Assembly (NCBI RefSeq): GCF_014633365.1
Contig: NC_068343.1
Span: forward strand, 24,459,307 to 24,523,306
From: Diospyros lotus
Taxonomy: Eukaryota > Streptophyta > Magnoliopsida > Ericales > Ebenaceae
Reading direction: 5' to 3'
Length of the DNA stretch: 64,000 nt
The notes beneath the pieces were generated by a model. It was given only the letters and a program-made list of their open reading frames with translations. It was not told where the DNA came from and did no database searches. Positions 11,209-24,479 of the stretch are shown piece by piece; the stretch's first letter is position 1; each line of letters starts with the position of its first letter. A program made the position numbers and the translations under genes.

Positions 11209-11814
11209 TGAGGTGGGGGGCTAGTGTTACGGGTAATTTTTGAACCATTTCTTATGGACCGGACTCTACCGAGTAGGCCGGCCCAACCTCCCGAAGCCCA
11301 ATGGGCCTAAGGTCGGGGACATCTCAGCAAGGTCACATATTGCTGAAATGCGAGCTCAGACCATGATAGTAAATGAGCTTCCAGCAATGCCTTTAGCTCG
11401 TTGGCCGAACTGATTAGCTTGCAAAATAAACCAAAAAGTAGGATACCTGTAGATGATGTCCACCTGTCTTATTTGGAGCAAACTCGATCCCAGATAATAG
11501 GGAAGCTTTTCTCGATTTTATGGGGTTGATAAGGACATGTTACCCCTATAATATTATTCTTTCATAATTAGAAGTCATCAAAATTGTAAACATCCTACAC
11601 TATAAATGGGGGGGGGGGGGGGGGTGTCTCCAAAACCATTTTAGAGGCAGGATGAAATGCATACTATTACTCTGCCAAAATTTTCAGAGAACAGTCGTGG
11701 ATTAGGTATCATTCTGGCTGAACCACATAAAAATTTTCCCTCCCGCATTGTTTGTTTTTGGTGCTATTTGTTTCTTTCCTTCGCATTCGTGTTGATTTTA
11801 TTAGTGCGGGCCGA
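11209..11814 (+). mobile_element. PPT and 3' LTR of Tat-lineage element T1
   Basis: A polypurine tract (tgaggtggggggctag) ends at 11223 and the LTR starts with TGTTACGGG at 11224. A TATAAAT box at 11601 is followed at once by 17 G residues (11608-11624) and a leader-like CT-rich stretch. The LTR 3' end is hidden by the CACTA-type fragment that follows. The gag-pol part of T1 is absent from the window, since the sequence left of 8339 is non-coding. Confidence 0.6.
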
Positions 11815-12033
11815 TAGATCACAGTTGACCAATTCTGAACGTCGATCGCAAATTTTGTGGTCAAAATCAGTCGCATAATTACCGACTAAAGTTTACATCG
11901 CTGAATCAGTCAAAAAGTAATTCAGTCACAAATTTCAACAATCGGTTGTTAATTCGTCGCTAATTACCGATTGATTAAGTTAGTTGCAAAAAATCAGTCA
12001 CAAAACCTCATTTTTCTGGTAGTGTATGACAAG
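11815..12033 (-). mobile_element. Terminal fragment of a CACTA-type transposon
   Basis: The minus strand begins CACTACCAGAAA at 12033, the canonical En/Spm terminus. Repeated subterminal motifs of the form GTGACTGATTT and GCGACTGATTT follow, with others in opposite orientation, as in CACTA transposase-binding arrays. No opposite terminus is found, so the left boundary is approximate. Confidence 0.55.
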
Positions 12034-14149
12034 ATGTGCATAAAATACATATAACTTAACCACTTTCATGACTATCATACTCATCATAGGAAAAATATAA
12101 CATGTATAAGCTTTTGGAGTAAAACCACTCACCTTTTTGCACAAAGTTTAGAATGCCTAGAAAAACGTGTACCGCCTTGATTTGGGTGTCTGATCTCGAT
12201 TTTTGTGCCCAACCAAAAAAAATTGCACAAATCACTTAATCTCGAGCACAACGATCCTATAAATCATATTTATACATGGAATATATCAATACCAAAATTT
12301 CTTTATATTTTCCTCCATTTTTCTCCCATTTTCCTCTATAATATTCCAAATAAATACTTTCTTAACTATTTTCTCAAATCTTTTCCACGACAATTCATAA
12401 TATTCTAAGAACTTTAAAATAAAATTCTAGAACTTACCCCGATGCTTCGTTTGCATGCATTATGAGACTGGTTGTTGCGAAAACCAAGAAACCCGAAAGA
12501 CAAACACCAAAAGTTTGAACATAAACTCCTCTTATTTTGTTTTTCTTGATTTTTTGGTATTTTTTCAAATTCTTTTACCAAAGGACGCACCCTCACGGGC
12601 CCCCTTTTTTTTTTTTTCCTTCACGCACCCTTACTCGCGAGGCCTAGCTGGCGCATGCACTACACGTACCGGTCTTCTTCCTCGGCCAGCTTCCGAGCAG
12701 CCCTAGTTTTTTGGGTATATCTCATTTGTTTGAGCTCCGTTTTGCCTCTCATTTAAACCTACGCCTTCCTCTCTTCATTCTCTACAGGATTATAGCTTTA
12801 AACAGCTCAATCAGAGCTATTTTTTGACTGCTCAAATCGATTTTTCGAAGAAACTCATTTTTCTAACGAAGCTTCATATCTCCCTTATCTCTCAATGAAA
12901 ATTTCTCAAATTTTCTAGAAATGATCCTCTAGACATGGGGAAAAAAAGCCCTTTATCCATTTCTCTCAATTTTTCCTTTAATTCTGGGATTTGAGAGTTT
13001 AATTTTTTACACATTTCAGCTATATCTCAAGTACTTTATTTATAGGCAACCCCGAGCGTTGCAATGCTCATGACTGGTTAATCTAACCTCCCTGAGACTT
13101 CTACCTACCCTAGATTAGTCCAAAAACACCACCATACATGGATTCAACGCATCGAAATTTTGGCCAAGAAACGACCGAAAATCATGCAAAATTGATCACC
13201 CTCGTGGCCAATATTGGTCTATGCTCGACCTAAGAGCATCCTAGGCTACTTTCCTCGACTCTTTCACCACCGAATTCGGTGATGGGAGGTGGTGGTGGAA
13301 GCTTGGTTGGCCATGGCAGATTTCTCTTTGTGCAATTTTGAAAAATTGCACTTTGACCCCGATCTCTTTTCATTTTGCAGTTTGGTCCTTTCCTTGAAGC
13401 CCCTGAGCTTCCCAATAGTGTTATTGTGACCTACAAGTTTTATACTTTCCATTGCATCCCCGAAGATTTTGAAAAAAATATAATTTCGACCTTTTCCGGT
13501 AAAATTAAGAAATTGGACTTAGGCCCGAATCTATATTTTAACTGTAAACCCTTTTGTTTTTTCCTTAAATTACTAAAGAGTTATTCTACATACTTCATAT
13601 GTACCTCCTTGGGGTTTCATTGACTTTTCGAAAGTCTCTTGCGATAATTCAGTTTTTCAGCCCAAATCATAGTTGTATTTTAACTGTACCGAAAATCGTA
13701 TCTGATCCAATTTCTTTCAATGTCATAAATCATGCATCAAAATGCTTGTTAACACCATATCATTTTCCTTGGACATCTCGGCTCCAGGCACTCCCTGCAA
13801 TCGATTTGGTCATTCATAATGGTAAGAAATTACCCCATAACCTCAATTTATCTGTAAATTCCATTTTTTGCCCCAAGATAATTTTCTCCCGAGTCCTTTA
13901 GGAATTTTGGGGTATAATTTTCTCTTTAGTCCAAAATCAAGAATTCCAATAACATATCAACGCATAATTAATCACAAAATTGGTTACCATTTATATTATT
14001 ATATCAACTCTAAATCCAAAATTATTAATTGAAAGAATTAGTCATGCAAAATCATCACTTTTGATGCCATGCATACTTCAAAATTAATTCATGAAACATT
14101 ACAACTAACACAATTAAATCATGCAATAGTTTTCTTGTAATCACTTCTC
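12034..14149. other. Unassigned repeat-like region
   Basis: About 2.1 kb without coding similarity. It includes CT-rich leader-like sequence and phrases such as TTTGCAGTTTGGTCC, typical of plant LTRs. It could be the 3' LTR of the Athila element to its right, but I could not match it to the Athila 5' LTR fragment at 17853-17962. Confidence 0.4.
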
Positions 14150-15345
14150 TCCACTACTACAAACATAAGGAGTAACATGGATGATTTTTTTTTGAATCAG
14201 TCTTTCCTAAGCATTACTTGGCTTTTGACGCGAATGTCGACATTTTGTGATGAAGACACTTAGTTACTCCCCTAAATAATTGCTTAGAATGCATTGCATA
14301 CTCATATTTTGAACTACCGTTTGAAGTGAAGGATGATGCATGAGCACACTATCAACCCCCAATTACTACTAAGCAGCTCAAAACATAAAAGTAGATAAAT
14401 AGCAATAACAACAATTTTTTTTCTTTCTGTTTTGCTCTTTTTTTTCATCATTCCATTTCACTTCAACTCTGTTTAGGCCTGGTTTTGAGAAATAATCACA
14501 ATATTATTCTCACATAATCATTCATGCATGATCACAAAATCTCATGAATTTTGTTTAGAAGCATATATTTCAACAATCATAATAATTCGATATAATCAAT
14601 TCATTTTCCTTAACACTATTAAACCTAGAATCAATAATCAAATAGAACAATTCTCAATCTCGAATTAACTATGCATTAAACCAAAGTTAATATAGAAAGC
14701 ATGAAATCAGCCTAGACATGTAAATAAAATATTTTTCTAAAGAAAATCATCATTCATGCACATTATAAATTTCTTCTTTTTTTTTCTTTTTTTTTTGGCA
14801 ATAACAAAATTAAGAATTATTGAATTTCCCACCCCCCACACTTAAATTAAACATTGTCCCCAATGTTTAAAAACAAGAAAAAAGGAAAAGAAAAATAATA
14901 CTCCCCTGATGCAGGCCTTTTTGAAATGCTTGAAGATTGTTGGGCTTATTCTTTTGAAGAAGAGAGGCCGGATTTCTAGATTCGACAAGTTCTAAAAAGA
15001 AGAAAGATAAAAAAAAATGAAATAAGAAATCAATCCAAGAATATTCTAAAAATTAAGAGAAATAAAAAGAAAAAATAAATAATATTTCGAATGGGTTGCC
15101 TCCCATCAAGTGCTTCTTTATAGTCATTAGCTTGACTACGTTTCCATTTTTAAGGAGACTTGAATTCTTTTTCCGTTAAAACTTTGTTCGCGCCAATTGA
15201 TGGACTTATTCTTGAATGCTAGTAATTCTCAATCCAATCCCTTCTTTTGCTCACTCAACACCCTTATCAACTTTTCTTTTTATGACTTGGTGGCTTGAAT
15301 TTTGAAGAAGAATAAGAAACATCCAAATGCAACAACTTGTCTCTT
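14150..15345 (-). mobile_element. Athila 3' non-coding region
   Basis: On the minus strand the sequence contains the phrases typical of Athila internal regions: GATGGGAGGCAACCC near 15110, and CATTGGGGACAATGTTTAA followed by AAGTGTGGGGGGTG near 14830-14870. The protease C-terminal region at 15346 passes directly into this zone, so RT, RNase H and integrase are deleted. Confidence 0.65.
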
Positions 15346-15900
15346 TTAGATGGACAACATTTTTGTTTTTTTTTCTAAATAGCCCACGACCACAGCCTTG
15401 TTCTTGGCATTTAAAATTTTTTCATGCTCATCAAAAGAGTTAGCAACGCAATTTTCTTTAGGCTCATCTAATCTCTCTCCCAAATCATGAATGACATCTA
15501 TCCTAAAGGCTTCTTTTTCATTATCAGTAGAATGTTTTGTAGCCTTAGACACATTAAAAGTAATTGTTTCATCATAAATTCTAAGGTTAAGTGTTCTTTA
15601 ATGGACGTCAATCAAAGATCTCCCAGTGGCAAGAAAAGGTCTCCCTAAAATTAGGGGCATGTCATAATCTTCTTCCATGTCCAGAATAATGAAGTCAACA
15701 GGAAAAATAATTTTTTTTTTAATTTTACCAAAACATCTTCCACTACTCCCATTGGATATTTGATACTTTTATCGGCTAATTGAAGAGAAATAGTTGTGGG
15801 TGTTGGTTCTTTTAGTCCAAGTTTCTTGAAAACATAAAAGGGCATCAAATTAATACTTACACCAAGGTCACATAAAATTTTATCAAACTTAATTTCACCA
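15346..15900 (-). pseudogene. Athila protease region
   Basis: The minus-strand frames show CDLGVSINLMPFYVFKKLGL (active-site D then a gypsy-specific INLMP motif), [18 protein letters not shown], and further down LIFPV/EEDYD-like and GRPFLAT-like remnants, then a charged tail. This is the retropepsin that follows gag in Athila elements. The usual DTGA reads DLG, and frameshifts near 15710 break the domain. Confidence 0.7.
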
Positions 15901-16265
15901 ATAGTGTAAGGAATAAAAAAGCTCTATGGATCCTTGAGTTTTGGAGGCAATTTATTTTGTAGAATTGCTGAACATTCTTCATTAAGTTTCACCATCTCAA
16001 ATTCCTCCAACTTTCTTTTGTTTGAAATTATGTCTTTAAATTTTTTTGCATAAATTGTCATCTATGATATAGCATCAAGAAGAGGGATGTTAATATGCAA
16101 CTTTTTAAATGCCTCTAAAAATTTAGTAAATTGTTTATCCAAGTTAGCCTTCAGAAATATTTTAGGAAAAGGAAGAGGTGGTTTGTAAGATTTTAAATTA
16201 AGAGAAGAAAAACTTCCCTTTTTCTCCGTTGATAACTCATGATCATTTTCTTTGGCTTTAAGCTC

Positions 16266-17590
16266 TTAGCTTTCTTCATCTTTTGCATGCTTTTCATCTT
16301 TTTCTTTACTTTCTAGTTCTTTTCCACTTCGCAAAGTGATGGCTTTTACATATTCCCTTGGATTCTTCTCAGTATTGCTAGGTAATCCTCCTTGTGGTAT
16401 TTTTGAAATTGCTTGGGCAAATTGTCCAATTTGAGCTTCCAAAGTTTGCATTCTTGCCTCTATACTATTGATAAAACTTGCCATCATATCTTCTAAATTT
16501 TGCTTCTTCTCTTGTGGAATTTGTTGTTGCTGTTGTTGAAAGCCAGGGGGCACTCTTTGTTGATTATTACTCCTAGAAAGATTAGGATGGCTCCTCCATC
16601 CTGGATTGTAAGTGTTGGAGTAGGGATTAAAATTTGACTTGTTGCCACCATAAGAAATAAAATTAGCTTGTTCAGAAGAACCAGAAGAAAAAAGATTTCC
16701 TACTTGACAATCTACAATAGCATGTCCCCCTCACCCACAAAGCTCACAAGAAAGAAAATGAGAAGAAAAAGAAGAAGCATTCACAATTGAAACCCCCAAA
16801 TTACCCAAATTCTTATTTAATTCAGCAATTTGAACAGATAAGGCAGTGATAAATTCAACATTATAAATTTCAACTCCCTTTTTATTTTCTCTCTCATTAT
16901 CCCATTGATAACTGTTGGCTACCATCTCCTCCAAAAGTTCATATGCTTCTTTAGGAGTTTTCCTCATAAGGGTACCACCTATAGTTGTATTTAACATTGA
17001 ACGAGAAGATTGATTAATGACATTATAAAAAGTTTGCACTTGCATTCAAATAGGTAGACCATAGCGAGGACATTTCATAAGCATTTCCTTAAATCTCTCC
17101 CACGACTCATACAAGGATTCATTACCAAATAGTGAAAAAGTTGTTATCTCATTCCCTAATTTAGCCATTTTAGCAGGTGAAAAATATTTAGATAAAAACT
17201 TTTGTGCCAAATCATTCCATGTAGTAATAGAACCTGTAGGAAGAGAATTAGGCCATTCTTTTGCTCTATCTTTTAAAGAGAAGGAAACAACCTAAGTTGA
17301 ACTGCATCTTAACTAACTCCATTATGTTTAAAAATATCACATATTTCAAGAAAATTAGCAATATGAGAGTCAGGATCATCATTAAGGCTAGAAAATTGTA
17401 CACTCATCTGGATTATCTGAATAATTGCAGGCTTGATCTCGAAGTTGTTTGCTTGCACATTTGGCCTCTTAATGCTTGATGTAGTGCCATCCAAAGTAGG
17501 TGTAGCATATGAACTCAATGTCTTTGGATTAGTTTGGGTTGCTTGTTCTTGTTCCATCTTGTTCTTTTTGTCCTTCTTTTGTTTTTTCAA
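16266..17590 (-). pseudogene. Athila gag, several stops
   Basis: Gag begins near 17590-17559 (MEQEQATQTNP), with the Athila core motifs FEIKPAIIQIIQ, NFLEICDIFKHNGVS, KDRAKEWPNSLP, ESWERFKEMLMKCP and GGTLMRKTPKEAYELLEEM. A CCHC knuckle near 16740 (CELCG, stop, GGHAIVDC) carries a stop codon inside it. A Gln-rich and coiled-coil C-terminus follows (16553-16266). At least three in-frame stops make the gene non-functional. The orientation agrees with the primer site at 17831. Confidence 0.8.
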
Positions 17591-17830
17591 AGTTTTTTTT
17601 CAATTTCTTGATCAAGGGATATCAATTCTACACCACTAGTGCGTGTCATGCACCATGAAACTTACAAAGAAAAAGAAAAATACTAAAATTAAAAATTAAA
17701 ATTAAAATTTCTAAAAGCTGAAAAAAATAATAAATAATAAAATTAAATTAAACTTGCAAATCGTAAAAGAAAACAGAAGATGTTTAATCTAAGGCTAAAT
17801 TATGTAGTTTTGATATGCAATAAACTAGTA

Positions 17831-17846
17831 CCCGGCAACGGCACCA
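17831..17846 (-). other. Athila primer binding site
   Basis: The minus strand reads TGGTGCCGTTGCCGGG, close to the TGGCGCCGTTGCCGGGG primer site of Athila elements. The LTR end (…CACATCA) lies a few bases upstream on that strand. Confidence 0.8.
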
Positions 17847-17852
17847 AAAACT

Positions 17853-17962
17853 TGATGTGTGATTTATGCACAATTAATTCGGGCAAGTGTACCCTAGTCA
17901 AATATGCATATAGTGATGAAAAGAGTGTTGATCCCACGAGAACTAGATCACAATACCAAAAT
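17853..17962 (-). mobile_element. Athila 5' LTR fragment
   Basis: The LTR 3' end (TGATGTGTG on the plus strand) starts at 17853. After 110 bp it is cut by the insertion of the LTR-A element. I could not place the continuation; the AT-rich region near 31831-33000 is a possible site. Confidence 0.55.
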
Positions 17963-19458
17963 TGTCAGGACCCGCTCCCGGATTACCCGCTAGCATGGGA
18001 AGTCCGAGAGACGGTCCATTCAAAATGGATACAGATACAAATATTACCCTGAATTTGCCAAAAATTCTTTTTATTCCCATATTTGCTCACTATCAATAGG
18101 AGCCAAAATCAACATTATACATCTTTATTTACATCATAAGCTCGGGTTTACAACCCTTACATAAAAAAAAATAAAGGGCATCAAGGCTTTTAATACAAAA
18201 TGAAACCCTCTAATCATGCCCTCACTCTACACCTATGGATCTTTGAGGCTGGACATCTTTGTACACATCTAATCAAAACTCGCCCCAAACATTTTATCTT
18301 TCACTTACCTGGAATGACAAAGAAGCAAGGGTGAGCCATAAGACTTAGCAAGTATATATAGCAAAGGGAAACAACAACAAGCTTAACATACAAAGGTATG
18401 AATAACAAAGAGTCAAGGGAAACTCATTACCCGACCACTAAACCTCAATTGAGTTCATGCCTTCCACACTTGACAACATCATCTCCCAAGAAATTATAAT
18501 TCATTTTTCAAAGTGAGCCATAAGTCTCAACAAGTGTCTAAAACAACAAAAACTGGATATGACCAGACTTACCCAAGCATCAAGCATAAATGACACATCA
18601 ATCCATGCCTTCTCCATTAACCATGATTCAAATTATATATGTATCATGCTTTCTTTTCTTACCAAAAGTTCACACACTTTACCATGGGAGATAACATTCA
18701 CCCACTTAGACCATAGCACAAATCCATTTTATCAACATAGCTTATAGCTCAAAAATAATGCGAACATACTGCCCTATTGCGGATACACCGCCTTTTGCAA
18801 TATGATTACGCAATGCAATGCAACACAATCGCAATCACAATTACAATAAGTAACATTCACACACTTGATGCCATAGTGCAACACACTTAATCAACATTAT
18901 CCATAGCATGAGAAAATACATGATGCACACATATACACAAATGCAGACAAGTCGCCTTGGTAGGATATCCCTATTTCTTTCTTCCATGCGGACAAGCTGC
19001 CTTTTTTCACATTTTTTTTCTTATGGACGAACCGCCTTTCTTGCCATGGTATGCCTTGGAGATATCCACTTACTCTCTTCTGTGCAAAATAATAGGTGCG
19101 TAAAGGTAATATATATACATACATACATACATATGCTATGCATACACATTCCACATCTTCACAACTTCACACCAACATGCCTAAAATCACCCACTAGGAT
19201 TCTAGGCCACATCACATCATGATCATGCATATGACTTCTTTCACATCCATTTATGGAAACCACATCAATTAAGGGCAATTATTCATATAGTGTTAGCAAT
19301 GCATCACCCATGAGACCACATGGACATACCAACCAAAAACATTTCATAACAACCTCCCAATGATTATTATTATTCTTCCTCATGCAAGACAATTATATTT
19401 TTATCTCATGAACCCCATGTATTTACATATATATATATATCTTCAAACACATCTTATA

Positions 19459-19548
19459 ATTTTAGAGGATTGAGAGGTATCGGAGGAATCATTTAAAACA
19501 CTTTACTTTGACAATTTTACTTGATTTAGTTTAATAAAAGCCCTAGCC
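19459..19548. repeat. 90-bp direct repeat, left copy
   Basis: This 90-bp piece of LTR-A ends exactly where the copia LTR begins (TG at 19549). It recurs with three mismatches at 21060-21149, starting exactly where that LTR ends. Confidence 0.9.
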
Positions 19549-21059
19549 TGAAGGATCATAAACGAGGATACATAGCATGCAACGGAAGCGGTTTTTTTTT
19601 AAAAAAAAAACATTCCTCGTATTGATTAGAATCTAGGAAACTTACTTTTCCTACAGATTACTGGACGAAATGACGCGACAGGCAGAGGATGGGCGGGAGC
19701 TTCTTCTTGTGGTGGAGACGACGGCTGTCCTGCAATCCTTCGGCTCCTTCGCATCAGAACTTGAAGGCTCTCTTTCGATCTTCCGAAGTATGACTCGAAC
19801 TCGTGGCCTCTCTTCGGTGAAGAAGAGTAAAATCGACTTAGATGAAAAAATAACCTAGGAGAGAATATAAAGGGAGAACCCTAGGGTTAAAACCCTAGTG
19901 GGCCAAACCCTAATGGACCAAGTCCATTTAATTAATTTTCTAATTGGGTTAGCCCAATTAATTAATTAAAGACTAATGAACTATTATTTTATTCTAGCCC
20001 AATTAATTATGGACCATTTTGAATAAAATAATTCTCTCTCAATGTAATTCATCCAACAAGCCAAATGTATTAAATAATACATGAGTTATATCGAGCTACC
20101 CCGGGGACCAAAAGACAAATTATTCACGGCTACTAAAATGACCAAAATATCCCTACTACCTAGTAGCTATATTTTGTCATTCTAAGTGTTCCAACTATCA
20201 CCATATGGTAACACTGACCCCACGAATAATTTTGCATATGCAATGTCTTTGACCTACTAGTGCAATGATGAAAATACCCCTCTGCGTAACACCCACCATT
20301 TTGAAAGGAATAATGTACTAACACCTCTCTAAATGATTTCTACCATCCTTAGATCACTAGTCCAATAATCCGTGACTACTCGAATGTACTTGCTTATCAC
20401 TAGGAGCTACCCAGAAGCACACACTCTTAAGTCACGTTCCCAGGGCCCTAGATTATTTGATTATTCTTGGACAATCACAAGGGGGTGAATCACAGAAACT
20501 ATCTTGTATTAGTTTGTCTTGACTAATTAGAAACCATACTCCCAACTCAAAAGGATATTGATCTTTGATAGACCTCACCTACAGTGAATCTAAGAATATA
20601 GCTCTAGGTTCACTAGACCACCAACTAATACTCAAGTATTAGAGTACTCGTCCACGTAGTAGCAGTAATAGACTAGCTCCATAATAATTAGTACTTTGTC
20701 ATTAGCTTCTATCACAGGTCCTCTCTACGCATTCCGAATGCGCTTGTACATTTAGAGTAAACGGACTGTTTACTGGCTAAGGCAAGCCATCCTCCATTAG
20801 GATCTATTGCACAATGATCTTATCATGATAGAATGCCCAGTTCTATCAAAAGATCAAGAGTAATATTTTCTTGCTTATTAAGTACCCATGATTCATGCCT
20901 AACTGTGAAGAACGACCCATCACATGAATCACTTACTTAATAGCATGGACACTTTTCCAACAATTAAATGCAAATAATATATGTGCCATAAACTGAATAA
21001 AAGAAACATCATTACCATAAATTAAACAAAACGTGTCTTTAGGGCATACATTTCCAACA
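19549..21059 (-). mobile_element. Copia solo LTR 1 (Angela/BARE-like)
   Basis: On the minus strand it starts TGTTGGAAATGTATGCCC, close to the start of Angela/BARE LTRs, and ends in CA. It is 1,511 bp long and nearly the same throughout as the LTR at 21348-22864. There is no internal region and no 5-bp target duplication (tagcc versus atttt). Instead, 90 bp are duplicated on the two sides. Confidence 0.85.
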
Positions 21060-21149
21060 ATTTTAGAGGATTGAGAGGTATCGGAGGAAGCATTTAGAAC
21101 ACTTTACTTTGACAATTTTACTTGATTTAGTTTAATAAAAGCCCTAACC
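21060..21149. repeat. 90-bp direct repeat, right copy
   Basis: Second copy of the 90-bp LTR-A segment, immediately after copia LTR 1. It is followed by nine bases of LTR-A and then LTR-B. Confidence 0.9.
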
Positions 21150-21347
21150 AACTCAAATTGTAGGAGCCCCTAACTAGGGACCCACAACAAGATGACATAA
21201 AAGCCAAAACCCTTTAAAACATTACACATCCTCCTTGACAACAGAAGACACACTCATACATTCTTACTCATAGACAAACACAATAGTGTCCACATGCTCA
21301 CAAAAACAAAAGTAACTTAATATTGCACACCACATCAGGGTCCATAA

Positions 21348-22864
21348 TGAAGGATCATCACGAGGATACATAGCATGCAACGGAAGCGTTTTTAAATAAA
21401 AACTTTCCTCGTATTGATTAGAATCTAGGAAACTTACTTTTCCTACGGATTACCGGACGGAATGAAGCGATAGGAGGAGGATGGGCGAGAGCTTCTTCTC
21501 GTGGTGGAGATGACGGCTGTCCTGCAATCCTTCGGCTCCTTCGCATCAGAACTTGAACGTTCTCTTGATCTTCCAAAGGTATGACTCAAACTCGTGGCCT
21601 CTCTTTTGGTGAAGAAGAGTAAAAAAAAAAAAAAAAACCCTTAGATGAAAAACAACCAAGGAGAGAATATATATAGGGAGAACCCTAGGGTTAAAACCCT
21701 AGTGGGCCAAACCCTAGTGGGCCAAGTTCATTTAATTAATTTTCTAATTGGGTTAGCCCAATTAATTAATTAAAAAGCTAATGAACTATTATTTTATTCT
21801 AGCCCAATTAATTATGGACCATTCTGAATAAAATAATTCTCTCTCAATGTAATTCACCCAACAAGCCAAATGTATTAAATAATACATGAGTTATATCGAG
21901 CTACCCCGGGGACCAAAAGATAAATTATTCACGACTACTAAAATGACCAAAATATCCCTGCTACCTAGTAGCTATATTTTGTCATTCTAAGTGTTCCAAC
22001 TATCACCATATGGTAACACTGACCCCACGAATAATTTTGCATATGCAATGTCTTTGACCTACTAGTGTAATGACGAAAATACCCCTCTGCGTAACACCCA
22101 TCATTTAGAAAGGAATAATGTACTAACACCTCTCTAAATGATTTCTACCATCCTTAGATCACTAGTCCAATAATCCGTGACTACTCGAATGTACTTGCTT
22201 ATTACTAGGAGCTAGCCAGAAGCACACACTCTTAAGTCACGTTCCTAGGGCCCTGGATTATTTGATTATTCTTGGACAATCACAAGGGGGTGAATCACAG
22301 AAACTATCTTGTATTAGTCTGTCTTAGCTAATTAGAAACCATACTCCCAACTCAAAAGGTTATTGATCTTTGATAGACCTCACCTACAGTGAATCTAAGA
22401 ATATAGCTCTAGGTTCACTAGACCACCAACTAATACTCAAGTATTAGAGTACTCGTCCACGTAGTAGCAGTGATAGACCAGCTCCATGATAATTAGTACT
22501 TTGTCATTAGCTTCTATCACAGGTCCACTCTACGCATTCCAAATGCGCTTGTACAATTAGAGTAAACGGACTGTTTACTGGCTAAGGCAAGCCATCCTCC
22601 ATTAGGATCTATTGCACAATGATCTTATCATGATAGAATGCCCAGTTCTATCAAAAGATCAAGAGTAATATTTTCTTGCTTATTAAGTACCCATGATTCA
22701 TGCCTAACTGTGAAGAACGACCCATCACATGAATCACTTACTTAATAGCATGGACACTTTTTCAACAATTAAATGCAAATAATATATGTGCCATAAACTG
22801 ACTAAAAGAAACATCATTACCATAAATTAAACAAAACGTGTCTTTAGGGCATACATTTCCAACA
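21348..22864 (-). mobile_element. Copia solo LTR 2 (Angela/BARE-like)
   Basis: A 1,517-bp LTR flanked by the perfect 5-bp duplication CATAA (21343-21347 and 22865-22869). It has the same family and orientation as copia LTR 1, with only a few differences per 60 bases. A minus-strand TATATATA lies near 21668. It is nested in LTR-B. Confidence 0.93.
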
Positions 22865-23242
22865 CATAAACCCACCATATCCCCGTAGGGGTACAACCTG
22901 AAACATAAACAAGCATAACTTAATACTACACACCACAAAACACCCCCTAAGGACCTTTGATTGAGATGGCTCTGTACACATCGCTACCCCATGGATCCTA
23001 ATTCACTTGGCTCGCCTTCTACTTTAGCCTTACCCTTACTTGGAATGATGTAAGCAAACATGAGCCACAAAACCCAGCAAGTATAACTGGAAGAAAGCGA
23101 GCATAAGAGTCATGGGTATCAAGAAGCAAAAGAGACATGAATGCCATTTAAGGTATTTTCACATGATAAAATGATGATACATGCATCCATGCTCATATGC
23201 AGTACTTTTTAGAACTATAAACATGGAATCGAAGTCTGAAAC

Positions 23243-23340
23243 CTTGGGATCGAAGTCTATAACGTAAACTTGGGACCGAAGTTTATAACGTAAACTTGGG
23301 ACCGAAGTCTATAACATAAACTTGGGACCGAAGTCCAACT
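23243..23340. repeat. 26-bp tandem repeat in LTR-B
   Basis: Units starting at 23243, 23269, 23295 and 23321 share CTTGGGACCGAAGT. A diverged fifth half-unit precedes them. Confidence 0.85.
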
Positions 23341-24479
23341 TTGACCTCAACACTTTCTTTGTGGATATATCCTGCGGACTCGTCCGCTGCGCGCATCATG
23401 AGACCTTTACATATTTTTAAAAACCATTTTCATGTATATGCTTCATGCATTATCATAATATGCATATTCGTAATAACTTCTCATATATAACTGACATGCA
23501 ATTAATGAAGCAATATGCACAATAGGGCAACATTCATGCAAGATAACATCAAACCCTTGCATGTCCACAATAAAGCATCATTCCCAAGGAAAGATAGGGT
23601 GATACAAAACCTTATTTGAGATTCAATAGGTATAAATGTAAATCTTGGAATAATTTAATAGAAAAAGGGAAATAACTTGTAAAATAAGAAAATGACTTGC
23701 AACTTAAAACATAAGAGGTAGGATCTTGCAATAACAAGAGATAGAGAATGTAACTTGTAATTTAAATCATAAACTTGAGAAAAGAGGAACTGAACTTGTA
23801 AAATAGGAGAAAAACTTGTAAAATAGTAATAAGAACTTGCCTTAGATATTCTTCTTTAACCTTTACTGTGAATCAAGGTTTCTTATGTCACAACCCAAAC
23901 TCACACGAGCAGAATTTCCCTTAATTTTCCCAAAAATTCTCTCAAACTTTCCTCAAACCTTCCCCCAAAAACCTCCCAATTCACTCAAAGACATAGCCTA
24001 TTTATAGGCCAATGGGTAGGGGAGGTGGTATGGCATATGGGAGAAAATTACATTTTTTTTTTTTTTGGGAACAAAAATGGAGGCTGGACGCGTGGCTGCA
24101 GGAGGCAACCATGTGGGCGCGCAGCAGGGCCGTGCATGAGGCCCGCGTGGCGCCCGCGGGCCTGGGCTTGGCATTGGCTGGGCTGCTCTGATTTTTATTT
24201 ATTTTTTTAACATAAACCCAACTTTGAACTTGTTTAGTCGCAGGTTTGATCCCGCGACTTCTCCCTCAATTAATCAAAAACATTGCTCATTTTTATCCAA
24301 AATGCCATTAAATTTTAATTAATCGAGTCGTTACACAAATCACAACCAAAATATATGATATCATATATCAAATAGAAGCCCTTGAAGTCTAGTTTATGAA
24401 GCTTCAAACGGACCACAATTTCGAGTTCTACATCAAAGTTATGGCCAAAATAACGAATCACCCGCAGTGTAGTCAAGTC

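Larger units (their letters stand above)
21159..24335 (-). mobile_element. LTR-B: solo LTR, Tekay-like group
   Basis: It is flanked by a perfect 5-bp target duplication CAAAT (21154-21158 and 24336-24340). Plus-strand ends are TGTAGGAGCCC and GAGTCGTTACA. Minus the nested copia LTR it is about 1.66 kb. The hairpin module lies at 23061-23076 in minus orientation. It inserted into LTR-A and later received copia LTR 2. GC-rich sequence near 24070-24190 and a 26-bp tandem repeat are parts of this LTR. Confidence 0.85.

Noticed and set aside
21060..21347. The 288 bp between the two copia LTRs as the internal region of one short element (TRIM-like)
   Set aside because: The right LTR has its own CATAA repeat on both sides, and the 288 bp are LTR-A and LTR-B sequence, without a primer site or polypurine tract.
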